This document shows positions 1-9,010 of a stretch of DNA of 64,000 nt, one piece after another. Every line of letters starts with the position of its first letter. Within the stretch, counting starts at the first letter, position 1. The notes beneath the pieces are model-generated. The model made no database searches, was not told the DNA's origin, and saw only the letters and a list, made by a program, of their open reading frames with translations. This stretch comes from Betaproteobacteria bacterium (GTDB lineage: Bacteria > Pseudomonadota > Gammaproteobacteria > Burkholderiales > Usitatibacteraceae). The position numbers were made by a program, and so were the translations under genes. Where the stretch lies: assembly GCA_016709665.1 (NCBI GenBank), contig JADJMI010000005.1, positions 248,001 to 312,000 on the forward strand. The letters are read 5' to 3'.

Positions 1-1
1 G

Positions 2-793
2 GCCGAAATGGCCGCCCGCGTCACCGACGGTGCCAGCCTCGCCCTGGGCGGCAGCTTCCTGCACCGCGGGCCCTTCGCCTTCGTGCGCGAGCTGATCCGC
101 CAGGGGCGCCGCAACCTCGAGATCGTCAAGCAGAGCCCGGGCTATGACCTCGACATCCTCTGCCGCGCCGGGTGCGTGGGCAAGGCGCGCGCGGGCATCG
201 TCGCCATGGAGGGCAACTTCGGCCTCGCGCCCTGGTACCGGCGCGCGGTCGAGAAGGGCGAGATCGTGCTCGAGGAGCACGCGTGCATGACGCTCACCGC
301 CGGGCTGCGCGCCGCTGCCTTCGGCATTCCGTTCCAGCCCGTGGGCGGCGTGCACGGCTCGGATCTCGCGGCGCTCAACCAATGGGCGTCGGTGCGCGAC
401 CCGTACGGCTCGGGCCGGGACGTGTGGGTGATCCCCGCGATCCGTCCCGACATCGCCGTGATCCACGCCAACGAGGCGAGTCCCGAGGGAGACACGCGCA
501 TCTACGGCACGTTCAACTGGGACCGCATCATGACGCGCGCGGCACGGCGCGTCTTCGTCGTGGCGGAGAAGCTGGAGCCGCTCGAGTCCTTCCGCGAGCG
601 CCCGGAACTCACCCTGGTGCCGGGCTTCATGGTGGAGGCCGTCGCGGTGGTTCCCCGCGGCGCGTGGCCGGGCTCGTGCTGGCCGCTCTACGAGGTGGAC
701 TACCCGGCGGTCGAGCGCTACATGGACACGGCCGGCTCGCTCGCGGAGCACATGGCCGAATCGCCCGAGACCGCCGAGGCCGCGCATGCCTGA
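2..793 (+). CDS. Glutaconate-type CoA-transferase, subunit A (5' end outside window)
   Basis: Alpha chain of a family I CoA-transferase, which with the next gene moves CoA between an acyl-CoA and a free carboxylic acid. The glycine-rich N-terminal segment ALGGSFLHRG and the blocks WVIPAIRPDIAVIHANEA and GTFNWDRIMTRAA are as in the GctA/PcaI type. The frame is open to the window edge and the first ATG (position 8) sits only a few residues before the conserved glycine loop. Family members normally have some 15 more residues there, so the gene is probably cut by the window. The stop overlaps the ATG of subunit B by 8 bases, so the two chains are made together. The neighbouring acyl-CoA ligase and TctC genes suggest organic-acid catabolism; the substrate cannot be read from the sequence. 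Confidence 0.85.
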   Translation, partial: AEMAARVTDGASLALGGSFLHRGPFAFVRELIRQGRRNLEIVKQSPGYDLDILCRAGCVGKARAGIVAMEGNFGLAPWYRRAVEKGEIVLEEHACMTLTAGLRAAAFGIPFQPVGGVHGSDLAALNQWASVRDPYGSGRDVWVIPAIRPDIAVIHANEASPEGDTRIYGTFNWDRIMTRAARRVFVVAEKLEPLESFRERPELTLVPGFMVEAVAVVPRGAWPGSCWPLYEVDYPAVERYMDTAGSLAEHMAESPETAEAAHA

Positions 794-1520
794 GGCCTGG
801 ACGGGGTTCTCCTACATCGTCACCAACCTCGCGCGCTTCATCCGGCCCGGGGAAGTGACCTTCAGCGGGGTGAACTCCACCCCCCCGATGCTCGCCTGCC
901 TCCTGGCCAAGCGCGCGTACGACTTCGGGTTCACCTGGATCAACGTGGCCGGCGGCGTGCAGCCCACGCCCTCGAGGATCCCGATCTCCAGTTCCGACCC
1001 GGTGCTCTCCGAGGGCTCCGCCGCGATCTTCGCCAACGAGGACTTCTACGACCTGTGCACGCGCGGCGGCATGGACCTGTGCTTCCTGGGCGCGGCGCAG
1101 GTCGACGGGCTCGGGCGCACCAACGTTTCGGTGATCGGTGACTGGCACCGCCCCAAGGTGCGCCTTCCCGGCGGCGGCGGGGGCGCTGTGATGCTGCCCA
1201 CGGCGCGCCGTGCCGTCACCTGGCGGACCGAGCATTCGAAGCGCGCGCTGGTCGGCAAGCTCGACTTCGTCACCGCGGCAGGCGGCATGCACGGCGTGGT
1301 GACGCCCGTGGCGGTGTTCGTGAAGCGCGATGGCAGGCTTGCCCTCCAGTCGTGGCATCCGGAGGCCTCGTTGGAAGAAGTGAGGGAACGCACCGGGTTC
1401 GCGTTCGACGCGGACGGAGCCGTGCCCACGGCCGCGCCCACCGCGCGGGAGTCGGCGGCGCTCCGGGCGCTGGATCCGCAGGGCCGGTTCGAGAGCGACG
1501 CGAAGGTCGCGCTTCGCTAG
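786..1520 (+). CDS. Glutaconate-type CoA-transferase, subunit B
   Basis: Beta chain (244 aa) partnering the overlapping alpha chain. The N-terminal half (VTFSGVNSTPPMLACLLAKR, then WINVAGGVQP) and the segment with LGAAQVDGLGRTNVSVIGDW are typical of GctB-like chains. The beta chain of this family carries the catalytic glutamate that forms the glutamyl-CoA thioester. By position E76 in DPVLSEGSAA is the likeliest candidate, but that is an inference, not an alignment. The ATG lies inside the end of subunit A and its ribosome-binding site would be within that gene. The next gene is convergent, so the operon ends here. Confidence 0.85.
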   Translation: MPEAWTGFSYIVTNLARFIRPGEVTFSGVNSTPPMLACLLAKRAYDFGFTWINVAGGVQPTPSRIPISSSDPVLSEGSAAIFANEDFYDLCTRGGMDLCFLGAAQVDGLGRTNVSVIGDWHRPKVRLPGGGGGAVMLPTARRAVTWRTEHSKRALVGKLDFVTAAGGMHGVVTPVAVFVKRDGRLALQSWHPEASLEEVRERTGFAFDADGAVPTAAPTARESAALRALDPQGRFESDAKVALR

Positions 1521-1581
1521 GCCGCAGGGCGCCGGGCCGCGTCGACGCGCACGGGATCGAGGTGGATACGGGCTTGCCGGA

Positions 1582-2976
1582 TCACGCCTTGACCGAGAAC
1601 TTGATGCGCGGCCGGCTCCAGAAGGTGGGCGCCACCACCGTGGCGGGGTTGTCGCCCACGTAACGGCGCGCGGCCTTCCACGCGGCGTCGAAGTCGGGGG
1701 CGGTCTGCAGACCCAGCCGCCGGAAGGCGCCGGGGTTGCGTGTCCCCGCCATGATCACGGCGCCCGCGCGCCTCAGCGCGTACTCCAATTCGTAGAAGAT
1801 CCAGAACGCGTGCAGCGCCGGGTAGCCGAAGCCGTGCCGGTACTTCTGCATGAGGTCCGGATCGCCATGGAAGGTCTCCTCGTGGTCTGCCAGCGCGCGG
1901 ATGTCGTGGTGGCGGTCGTAGAGGTCTATCAGGCGCTGGTAGGACGGATACCGGTCGGGGTCGATCCAGCCGCTGCTGGGCGAGAGCGCGATCACCACGC
2001 CGCCTTCGCGCAGCACGGGAAGGTCGGGGCTGTAGCGGGGCGGGACCAGCGCGCCCACCGCGGCGATGAGCGCGTTCTCCGACGAGCCGTAGGAGTACGC
2101 GGCGCCCAGCCCTACGACCAGCACGTCGGCCTGGGGCACCTCCTTCGTGAAGCAGCGCCCGGCGAGTTCCCAGGCGGGCGCGGTGACCGCGCCCGCGTGC
2201 CCCGCGAAGAACGCGGCCGGCCTGCCGCCCATGCCGGTGACCGCGTTCACGTAGAAGATCTTCTTCCCGGTCGCCTCCTCGAGAACCGCCGTCATCTCCG
2301 GCTTCATGCCGGGCAGCTTCGCGCCCGCTGCCTTCTGGTGTTCCATCTTCTTCCGCGGGTCGGGCACCGTGCTGAAGCTGTGGTGCGAGGCGATGCTCCG
2401 GGTCGATGCGAGGCCGATGATCGCCCCCGTGCCGGTGTAGCCCTTCCACGCCTGGGCGGAGACGTTGCCCTGGTAGACCTGCAGGTCGGCGTCGATGAAG
2501 TCGCGGTTGTGCTCGACGTAGCGCCCGCTCGCGGTGTGACCGAAGGCACGCAGCCCGGCGGGATCGTCGCAGTCGTGGTTGCGGATGGCGCCGAGCGGGT
2601 TGAAGCGGTTGAAGATCTCCGGGCCGAGGTGGCTGGCGAGCTCCGAGCGGGTGTTCTTTCGGTGGTTGCTGCAGGCGTTGATGAACACGATGTCGCGATG
2701 GTCCACCCCGGCGCGCTCCAGCTCCTCGACGATCCGTGGCAGCACGAGCTTCGGGGGCATGCCGGGGCGGGTGATGTCGTCGAAGCCGATCGCCACCCGC
2801 ATGCCGGGCTTCGCCTGCTCGGCGAGGGGGGGCAGGCCCAGGGGCTCGGCCAGGGCCTTGCGAACCGCGGCCTGCGGATCGGAAAGGAGCGGCGGGTCGG
2901 CGAATTCCACCACCGTGGCCGAGTCCGGCACCTCGATGTCGACCTTGCGCTCCCCGAAGTCGGTGCTGACTTTCAT
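1582..2976 (-). CDS. LarA-like (lactate racemase family, DUF2088) protein
   Basis: 464-residue protein of the LarA/DUF2088 family, the nickel-pincer racemases and epimerases of 2-hydroxy acids. Visible family features are the GFDDITRPGMPP block near residue 65 and the NHRKNT histidine motif (equivalent to the first catalytic His of LarA). In LarA the second His is followed by a GGRK segment whose Lys carries the pincer cofactor. Here the corresponding stretch reads SHHSFSTVPDPRKK and lacks the double glycine. It may therefore not bind the cofactor in the usual way. No larB, larC or larE gene is in the window. The ATG overlaps the stop of the acyl-CoA ligase (ATGA), so both are in one operon. 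The reaction is not known; a role in hydroxy-acid metabolism is inferred. Confidence 0.75.
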   Translation of the reverse strand: MKVSTDFGERKVDIEVPDSATVVEFADPPLLSDPQAAVRKALAEPLGLPPLAEQAKPGMRVAIGFDDITRPGMPPKLVLPRIVEELERAGVDHRDIVFINACSNHRKNTRSELASHLGPEIFNRFNPLGAIRNHDCDDPAGLRAFGHTASGRYVEHNRDFIDADLQVYQGNVSAQAWKGYTGTGAIIGLASTRSIASHHSFSTVPDPRKKMEHQKAAGAKLPGMKPEMTAVLEEATGKKIFYVNAVTGMGGRPAAFFAGHAGAVTAPAWELAGRCFTKEVPQADVLVVGLGAAYSYGSSENALIAAVGALVPPRYSPDLPVLREGGVVIALSPSSGWIDPDRYPSYQRLIDLYDRHHDIRALADHEETFHGDPDLMQKYRHGFGYPALHAFWIFYELEYALRRAGAVIMAGTRNPGAFRRLGLQTAPDFDAAWKAARRYVGDNPATVVAPTFWSRPRIKFSVKA

Positions 2977-4481
2977 GGCGACGGGCTCTCCCCCGGGAAG
3001 GCGCCTCGCAGGGCGTTGCGCGTGACCTTTCCGACTGCGTTTCGAGGCAATTCATCCACGAACACCACGCGCTGCGGGACCTTGAAGGCCGAGAGGTGCG
3101 CGCGGCAGAACGCGAGCAGTTCTTCCTCGCCCACCGGCGCGCGAACCACCACGCACAGTCCCACGGTCTCTCCCCAGATGCGGTCGGGAACGCCCACCGC
3201 GGCAGCCTCGCGCACCGCGGGGTGTCTCGCAACCACCTCCTCGATCTCGAGGGGGGAAATGTTCTCGCCGCCCCTGAGGATCATCTCCTTGGAGCGACCG
3301 ACGATGAAGATGTAGCCCTCCTCGTCCATGCGCGCCACGTCGCCGGTGCGCAGCCAGCCGTCGGGCTGCAGGGCGCGGGCCGTGTTTTCCGGATCGCGGA
3401 AGTACCCGCGCATCACGGTGGCGCCGCGGATCTCGATCTCGCCCGCCTCGCCGGGCGGCAGCGCGTTGCGTACCTCGTCCACGATGCGCGCCTCCTGGGG
3501 CGCGAGGGCCCGGCCGATGGAGCCGTGCTTGCGCGGGCCGCGCAGGGGGTTCATCACGTTGATCGCCGTGGTTTCGGTGAGCCCGTACGTCTCGAGCAGC
3601 AACCCCGCCCCGAAGCGCTCCTCGAAGCGCTGCGCGAGCTCGACCGGGGTGGGGGCGGAGGCGACCTTGATGTAGTCGAGGCGGATGTCGCTCGCGGGCG
3701 GCGCGCCGTCGGCGTGCTCGAGCAGCATCGCGAGAATGGTCGGCGAGACGCTGGTGGTGGAAACCCGCGCCTCGCGGCACTGGTTCCAGAAGTTGCTCGC
3801 GCTGAATCGCTTCTTGAGCACTACCGTGCCTCCGGTGAGCAGGAACGGCAACGTGCTGAACATGAGCCCGTTGGTGTGGAAGAGCGGCATGACGCACAGC
3901 GTGCGCGCTCCCGGCTTCATCTCGAAGGCGCCGGCCACGTACCCGATGCCCGCCATCACGTTGGCCAGGGTGAGGAGCACCCCCTTGGGCTTGCCCGTGG
4001 TCCCCGACGTGTAGATGAGGAGGGCACCGTCGCCGGGCTCCGGGGCCGCGGCGTCGACCGGCGCATCGGGCAAGCCGGCGAGTGCCGCGTTCCCGGACCC
4101 CGAGGCGATGGCGAGCACCGCGGGCGGGTCCTTCAGCAGGGGCAGGGTCTTTGCCACCACCGCCGCGTACTCCTCCGAGAACACCAGGCAGCGGCTGCCG
4201 GCGTGCTCCAGGATGTACGCGATTTCCTCGGGCGTGAGGCGGTTGTTGACCGGGTTGGCGACCACGCCCGCGCGAAAGGCGCCGAAGTAGGCACCCGCGA
4301 GCCACCCGTCGCTGCCCATGAGGAGGCTCGCGCGGTCGCCGCGGGCGAGGCCCGCGGCGAGGAAGTGGCGCGCGAACCGGTTGGCGAGGTGGTCGAGCTC
4401 GCCGTACGACCAGGCGCGGTCCTCGGCCTCGATGGCCGGGAGCCCGGGGGGGTGGAGCGCGGGGATGTCGCCGGGAAGCAT
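2973..4481 (-). CDS. ANL-superfamily acyl-CoA synthetase (AMP-dependent ligase)
   Basis: 502-residue adenylate-forming ligase that activates a carboxylic acid to acyl-AMP and then acyl-CoA. All core motifs are present: the phosphate loop YTSGTTGKPKG near residue 159, YGLTETT, the hinge region GWLRTGDVARMDEEGY followed by GRSKEMILRGGENISP, and the C-terminal catalytic lysine in NAVGKVTRNALRG. The sequence is closest in style to the short or medium-chain, malonyl or oxalyl-CoA ligase-like group, but the substrate is uncertain. First gene of a two-gene operon with the LarA-like protein, and divergent from a TctC gene. It shares with TctC a 110-base region that contains an imperfect palindrome. 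Confidence 0.9.
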   Translation of the reverse strand: MLPGDIPALHPPGLPAIEAEDRAWSYGELDHLANRFARHFLAAGLARGDRASLLMGSDGWLAGAYFGAFRAGVVANPVNNRLTPEEIAYILEHAGSRCLVFSEEYAAVVAKTLPLLKDPPAVLAIASGSGNAALAGLPDAPVDAAAPEPGDGALLIYTSGTTGKPKGVLLTLANVMAGIGYVAGAFEMKPGARTLCVMPLFHTNGLMFSTLPFLLTGGTVVLKKRFSASNFWNQCREARVSTTSVSPTILAMLLEHADGAPPASDIRLDYIKVASAPTPVELAQRFEERFGAGLLLETYGLTETTAINVMNPLRGPRKHGSIGRALAPQEARIVDEVRNALPPGEAGEIEIRGATVMRGYFRDPENTARALQPDGWLRTGDVARMDEEGYIFIVGRSKEMILRGGENISPLEIEEVVARHPAVREAAAVGVPDRIWGETVGLCVVVRAPVGEEELLAFCRAHLSAFKVPQRVVFVDELPRNAVGKVTRNALRGAFPGESPSP

Positions 4482-4502
4482 GGGGGCCAGTCTACGGGTG
4501 CG

Positions 4503-4519
4503 ATTGACTTGCAGTCGAT
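4503..4519. promoter_or_regulatory. Imperfect 17-bp palindrome between divergent genes (operator candidate)
   Basis: ATTGACT-TGC-AGTCGAT has 7-base arms with one mismatch and is AT-rich against a very GC-rich background. It lies 22 bases from the acyl-CoA ligase start and 73 bases from the TctC start. TTGACT within it could serve as a -35 box for the TctC direction, but no good -10 box was found at normal spacing. The assignment as a regulator site is an inference. Confidence 0.3.
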
Positions 4520-4591
4520 TATGTCGCTACTTTCGGTCCGGCGGGCTGGCTACCTGGATGGCACGACAACGACAATGAGAGGAGAACCGGC

Positions 4592-5560
4592 ATGAAAAAC
4601 TTCGTCCTGCGCGGGCTGGCCGCGCTCGCGGTCGCGACGGCATCGCTTGCGGCGCACGGCCAGGCATGGCCCACCCAGACCGTGAAGCTCGTCGTGCCGT
4701 TTCCCCCGGGGGGCACGACCGACCAGATCGCGCGCCACGTGCAGCAGCCGCTGTCGCAGATCCTCGGGCAACCCGTCGTCGTCGAGAACAAGGGGGGCGG
4801 CTCGGGCTCGATCGGCGCGGCGCTGGTCGCGAAGGCCGCGCCCGATGGAAACACCTGGCTCGTTTCCTTCGATACCCACGGCGTGAATCCCAGCCTCATC
4901 CCGAACTTCCCGTTCGACACCCTGAAGGACCTCGTGCAGGTGATGCTCATCGGCACCTCGCCGATGCTGATCACCGCGCACCCGAGCACGCCCTACAAGT
5001 CGTTCGGCGAGGTCCTCGCCGCGGCGAAGAAGGACCCCAACGCCATCAACTTCGGCACCATCGGTTCCGGCAGCCTCGGCCACCTGGCGATGCAGCTCAT
5101 CCAGGCCGAGACCGCCTCCAAGATGACCCATATCCCGTACAAGGGCGGCGGACCGCTCACGCAGGATGCGATCGCCGGCCACGTGCCCATCGCGATCGGC
5201 TCGGCCGCGCTGCTCAGCCCGAGCGTGAAGGCCGGCCGGCTGCGCGCGATCGGCGTCACCTCGCCCAAGCGGTTCGGGCCCATGGCCGACGTGGCGACGA
5301 TCGCGGAGCAGGGCGTTCCCAACTTCGATTCCGAGGCCTGGTGGGGCCTGCACGCGCCGGCCGGGACGCCCCCGGCGATCATCGCGAAGATGCACAAGGC
5401 CTTCGGCGATGCGCTGCGCAATCCGGCCGTCGAGAGCAAGCTCACCGACCAGGGCGTGGTCATCAAGGCCACCTCGCCGCAGGAGTTCGCGGGGTTCCTC
5501 GAGAACGAGGTGACGCGCTGGGCGAAGGTGGTGAAGGAAAACAACATCAAGCCCCAGTAA
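4592..5560 (+). CDS. TctC/Bug-family periplasmic solute-binding protein
   Basis: 322-residue secreted binding protein of the tripartite tricarboxylate transporter receptor family. It has a signal peptide (MKNFVLRGLAALAVATASLA, ending AHGQA), then WPTQTVKLVVPFPPGGTTDQ, the ligand-loop signature of Bug proteins. Further conserved blocks are VVVENKGGGSGSIGAALVAK and MTHIPYKGGGPL. No TctA or TctB membrane partner is nearby, which is common for these orphan receptors. The ligand is likely a carboxylate. A strong GAGGAGAA ribosome-binding site precedes the ATG. It is divergent from the acyl-CoA ligase operon, so the ligand may feed that pathway. Confidence 0.92.
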   Translation: MKNFVLRGLAALAVATASLAAHGQAWPTQTVKLVVPFPPGGTTDQIARHVQQPLSQILGQPVVVENKGGGSGSIGAALVAKAAPDGNTWLVSFDTHGVNPSLIPNFPFDTLKDLVQVMLIGTSPMLITAHPSTPYKSFGEVLAAAKKDPNAINFGTIGSGSLGHLAMQLIQAETASKMTHIPYKGGGPLTQDAIAGHVPIAIGSAALLSPSVKAGRLRAIGVTSPKRFGPMADVATIAEQGVPNFDSEAWWGLHAPAGTPPAIIAKMHKAFGDALRNPAVESKLTDQGVVIKATSPQEFAGFLENEVTRWAKVVKENNIKPQ

Positions 5561-5716
5561 CCGGGGGCGCCAGCGACTCGGCCTCCTTCGCGTGGCCGTA
5601 GACCTGCTGCGCCTCGGGCGCGTTGGGATCCTGCCGGTGCGGGTAACACGAGACATGGCAGGCGACGTCCCGCGCCTGCCGCCGCGAGGCGGCCGCCACC
5701 TCGCTAAACTAGCGGC

Positions 5717-7570
5717 TTGCGTACCCGTCTCCTCGCGTTCTTCGCCGTCGCCGGCCTGCTCGTGGCCTCGCTCCTGCTCGTGCCGGAAGGCCCGGGCGCG
5801 CGGCTTCGGGTCGCCGCCGGCCTCGCGGAAGGCTGCGTCGCCTGCCACGGCGAACCCGCCGGCCTCATCGGTGCCCACGCGCCCGCGGCCATCGGCTGCG
5901 TCGCCTGCCACGGCGGCGACGGCCGCACGCTGGAAGCGAAGGCGGCGCACGAGGGCATCGTCCTCATGCCCGGCCACCTCGCCGACGCGTCGCGAAGCTG
6001 CTCGCAGGCCGGCTGCCACGCCGCGATCCTGCCACGCGTGGAGAACTCCATCATGTCGACGATGGCCGGCGTCATCGCCATCAACCGCCGCGTGCTGGGC
6101 GAGGACCCCGGCCCGGGCATCCCGCACGTCGCGAAGCTGGGCCACGGCGTGGCGGACAGCCACCTGCGCGAGCTGTGCGCGGGTTGCCATCTCGGCCAGT
6201 CCAAGGAGGTGCGCGGGCCCATCGGCGAGAAGACGCAGGGTGGCGGTTGCCTCGCGTGCCACCTCGAGTACGGCGCGAAGGCGGCCGACGAGCTGAAGCG
6301 CTTCGAAGCCCAGCCGAAGGAAGCGCGCGCGGCGCCGCGAACGCACCCCGCCCTCACGGTGAACCCGCGCAACGCGCACTGCTTCGGCTGCCACAGCCGC
6401 TCCGGCCGCTTCGCGCTCGGTTTCGAGGGCTGGCACGAGATGCAGGGCCGGCCGGGGGCGGACGAGGTTCGGGGCAAGCGCGTGCGCAAGCTCGAGGACG
6501 GCCGCACCGTCGAGTTCGTCGTGGCGGACATCCATCACGAGAAGGGCCTTTCCTGCATCGACTGCCACAACGCCAACGAAGTGATGGGTGCGGGAGCGCC
6601 GGTCACCTACAAGCGCGAGCAGCAGCGCGTGGGCTGCGAGGACTGCCACGCGGAGAAGCTCGCGTCGGTCTCTCCGGCGGGCGTGGATCCGGAGTCGGCT
6701 TCGCTGCTGCGCCTGCGCGGCCGCTCGCTCGGCCTGGGCGAGCGCATGGGCACCACGCGCGACGGGGACCCGCTCGTGAACGTCGTCGTCTCGCCGAACG
6801 GCGCGCGGCTCGTGACGAAGCACGACGCGAGGTCGCTCCCCTTGAAGCCCCCTGCGGCCGCGTGCACCCAGGACCGCGCGCACGAAAGGCTCTCGTGCAA
6901 CACCTGCCATACGGCCTGGGCGCCGAGCTGCGTCTCCTGCCATACGCAGTACGACCCGGCCGACGAGGGATTCGACCACGTGGCGCAGCAGTGGGGCCCG
7001 GGCACGTGGAACGAGACCTCGGGACGCTTCGAGGCGAAGCCCCCGGCGCTCGGCGTGCTGCGCGGGGGCGCGGGCCGCGGCGCCATCGACACCTTCGTGC
7101 CCGGCATGGTGATGACCTTCGACCGCAACCGCGAGGCCGGCAAGGCGCCCGACGTGATCTTCCGTCGCCTCTTCGCGAAGCTGTCCGCGCACACCACGCG
7201 GCGCGAGGCGAGGACCTGCGATTCGTGCCACCGCGATCCGGTCGCGCTCGGCTACGGCGCCGGGGCGCTGCGCTTCACCGCGCGCGGCGGCGAAGGCGCC
7301 TGGACCTTCGATCCGGCACTCAGGGCGCATCCGCGCGACGGTTTGCCCGAGGATGCCTGGACCGGCTTCCTGGCCGAGCGCGGCGGCATGGTCTCGACGC
7401 GCGAAGGGGCGAGGCCTTTCCACGTGGCCGAGCAGCGGAAGATCCTCGCCGTCGGCGCGTGCCTCGGTTGCCACGCGGGGGATTCGCCGCCGATGAAGCG
7501 CGCGCTCGCCGATTTCGGGGCCACCGTCGCCGCACGATCGCGCAGCTGCGTCGTCGCGACCTTCCGCTGA
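5717..7570 (+). CDS. Twelve-haem c-type cytochrome
   Basis: 617-residue exported or membrane-anchored multihaem cytochrome. An N-terminal hydrophobic segment (residues 4-22) would carry it to the periplasm. I count eleven CXXCH haem sites (CVACH twice, CAGCH, CLACH, CFGCH, CIDCH, CEDCH, CNTCH, CVSCH, CDSCH, CLGCH) plus one CX4CH site (CSQAGCH). That gives twelve predicted haems. CX4CH sites are known from a few multihaem cytochromes. I do not recognise a named family; an electron-transfer or redox-enzyme role is inferred from the haem content. The open frame begins at a TTG at 5717 with no clear ribosome-binding site, and no upstream ATG or GTG gives a better signal peptide. No partner reductase gene is adjacent. 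Confidence 0.85.
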   Translation: MRTRLLAFFAVAGLLVASLLLVPEGPGARLRVAAGLAEGCVACHGEPAGLIGAHAPAAIGCVACHGGDGRTLEAKAAHEGIVLMPGHLADASRSCSQAGCHAAILPRVENSIMSTMAGVIAINRRVLGEDPGPGIPHVAKLGHGVADSHLRELCAGCHLGQSKEVRGPIGEKTQGGGCLACHLEYGAKAADELKRFEAQPKEARAAPRTHPALTVNPRNAHCFGCHSRSGRFALGFEGWHEMQGRPGADEVRGKRVRKLEDGRTVEFVVADIHHEKGLSCIDCHNANEVMGAGAPVTYKREQQRVGCEDCHAEKLASVSPAGVDPESASLLRLRGRSLGLGERMGTTRDGDPLVNVVVSPNGARLVTKHDARSLPLKPPAAACTQDRAHERLSCNTCHTAWAPSCVSCHTQYDPADEGFDHVAQQWGPGTWNETSGRFEAKPPALGVLRGGAGRGAIDTFVPGMVMTFDRNREAGKAPDVIFRRLFAKLSAHTTRREARTCDSCHRDPVALGYGAGALRFTARGGEGAWTFDPALRAHPRDGLPEDAWTGFLAERGGMVSTREGARPFHVAEQRKILAVGACLGCHAGDSPPMKRALADFGATVAARSRSCVVATFR

Positions 7571-7587
7571 TCCGGCACCGCTTCGCG

Positions 7588-7617
7588 TTGCACCGGATCG
7601 TCGCGCTCCGATAGAAT
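7588..7617 (+). promoter_or_regulatory. Candidate sigma70 promoter for the methyltransferase gene
   Basis: TTGCAC at 7588-7593 and TAGAAT at 7612-7617 are separated by 18 bases. The -10 box matches five of six consensus positions; the -35 box matches three. It sits 120 bases ahead of the frameshifted methyltransferase gene at 7737, in a 166-base intergenic region with no other feature. Inferred from sequence only. Confidence 0.45.
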
Positions 7618-7736
7618 CAGCGCTTCACGAGTGCTCGGGTTCCGGTCGCCCGGCCCCTTGTCCGCAAGCTCACCGACGAACACGCGGCAGGGTGTTCGCC
7701 CGGCGCCCCTGCCGCTTCGATAAAACCCCGAGAAGC

Positions 7737-8941
7737 ATGAACCGGAACCCCAACGACACCGGGAACAAGATCCGTCCCTCGTGCTTTTCCGGCTCGCCGA
7801 TCTGGGTCCTCGACGCGCCGGAGATGTACGATGCGGTCGCCGAGCGGTTCGAGATCGGCGGGTGGATCGCCGGCGCGAAAGCGATCGATCGCGTGTACGC
7901 GGCGCCGGAAAGCGCCGGGGCGGGCCTCGAGATCCGGCTCCAGCCCCGGGCCGACGTCGAAAGCATCTTCCACCTCCCGGCCACGGGCTTCGCCGCCACT
8001 TGCGAACGCTCCCGCCTGCAGGGGAAAAGTACCTCGCCATCCGCTTCGATTGCGGTGGCGAGAGCTACGAGATCGTGGTGCCGATACCCGGCGGGGAGAC
8101 GTCGCCCGAAGCCCGCAAGCGCAAGAAGCTGGACCGGATCCGGCCCTTCCTGCGCTGCCCCACCTGTTTCGGCGAACTTCGGGATTCGCACCCTGCACGC
8201 GCCCTGGCCTGCGTCGCGTGCGCGATCGAGTATCCGTTCAACGAGGAGCACTACGACTTCCTGACGCCGGAACTGCGCCGGCAGTTCGACATCCTCGCGA
8301 CCGAGAACGTCTCGGCCAACCAGTACGACGGCACGGCATTCAACCTGATCCGGCGAAATCCGGAAGGATTGATCCTCGACTGCGGTGCCGGCTTGCGCGA
8401 CAAGTTCTTCGAGAACGTCGTCAATTTCGAGATCGCCGCCTACGGGTCGTCGGACGTGCTCGGCGTCGGCGAACGCCTGCCCTTCGCCGACAACACCTTC
8501 GATTGCGTGTTCTCCTTCGCCGTGCTCGAGCACGTGAAGGACCCTTTCGTCTGCGCGCGGGAGCTGGTGCGCGTTCTCAAGCCCGCCGGCACCCTCTACT
8601 GCCAGATTCCCTTCCTCGTCCCCTTGCACGGCTACCCGCACCACTACTACAACATGACGCGCAAGGGCATCGAGAACCTGTTCTCCGAGGGCGTGGAGCG
8701 CACGGCCATGGGCACCCTGGGCTTCGGCCAGCCGATCTTCCTGCTATCGTGGTTCCTGAACGCCTATTGCAACGGCCTGCCCGACGCGGTGTCGGATACG
8801 TTCCGGGAAATGAAGGTGAAGGACCTGCTCGAGCCCGGAAGCGCCTACTTCGGCGCGGACTTCGTGAAGAGCCTGTCGGAGACCGCGCAGGACGAGATCT
8901 CCTGTTGCAACTTCCTCATCGCCACGAAAACGGTTGACTGA
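7737..8941 (+). pseudogene. Frameshifted zinc-ribbon/SAM methyltransferase gene
   Basis: The gene starts in one frame at ATG 7737 (MNRNPNDTGNKIRPSCFSGS) and reads good protein up to the codons for CERSRLQG. It then continues in the -1 frame from EKYLAIRF to the stop at 8941. The switch falls in the run GGGGAAAA at 8021-8028; one extra G would restore a single frame of about 400 residues. The downstream part has a CPTC...CVAC zinc-ribbon (Trm112-like) followed by a class I methyltransferase domain (ILDCGAGLRDKFF, then LPFADNTFDCVFSFAVLEHV). The target is unknown. Because the sequence on both sides is well preserved, either a very recent mutation or a sequencing error is likely. GGG-AAA in this frame does not make a standard -1 slippery heptamer. 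Confidence 0.7.
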
Positions 8942-9010
8942 CGCCGGCCCCCATCCGCGGGAGAAGCGGTCCTGTCCCGGCGCGATGGGAGGGGGAGAGG
9001 TGCCGCCGCG

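Noticed and set aside
8019..8030. Programmed -1 frameshift in the methyltransferase gene
   Set aside because: In the zero frame the codons are CAG GGG AAA AGT, which do not form an X-XXY-YYZ slippery heptamer. An indel or sequencing error is simpler.
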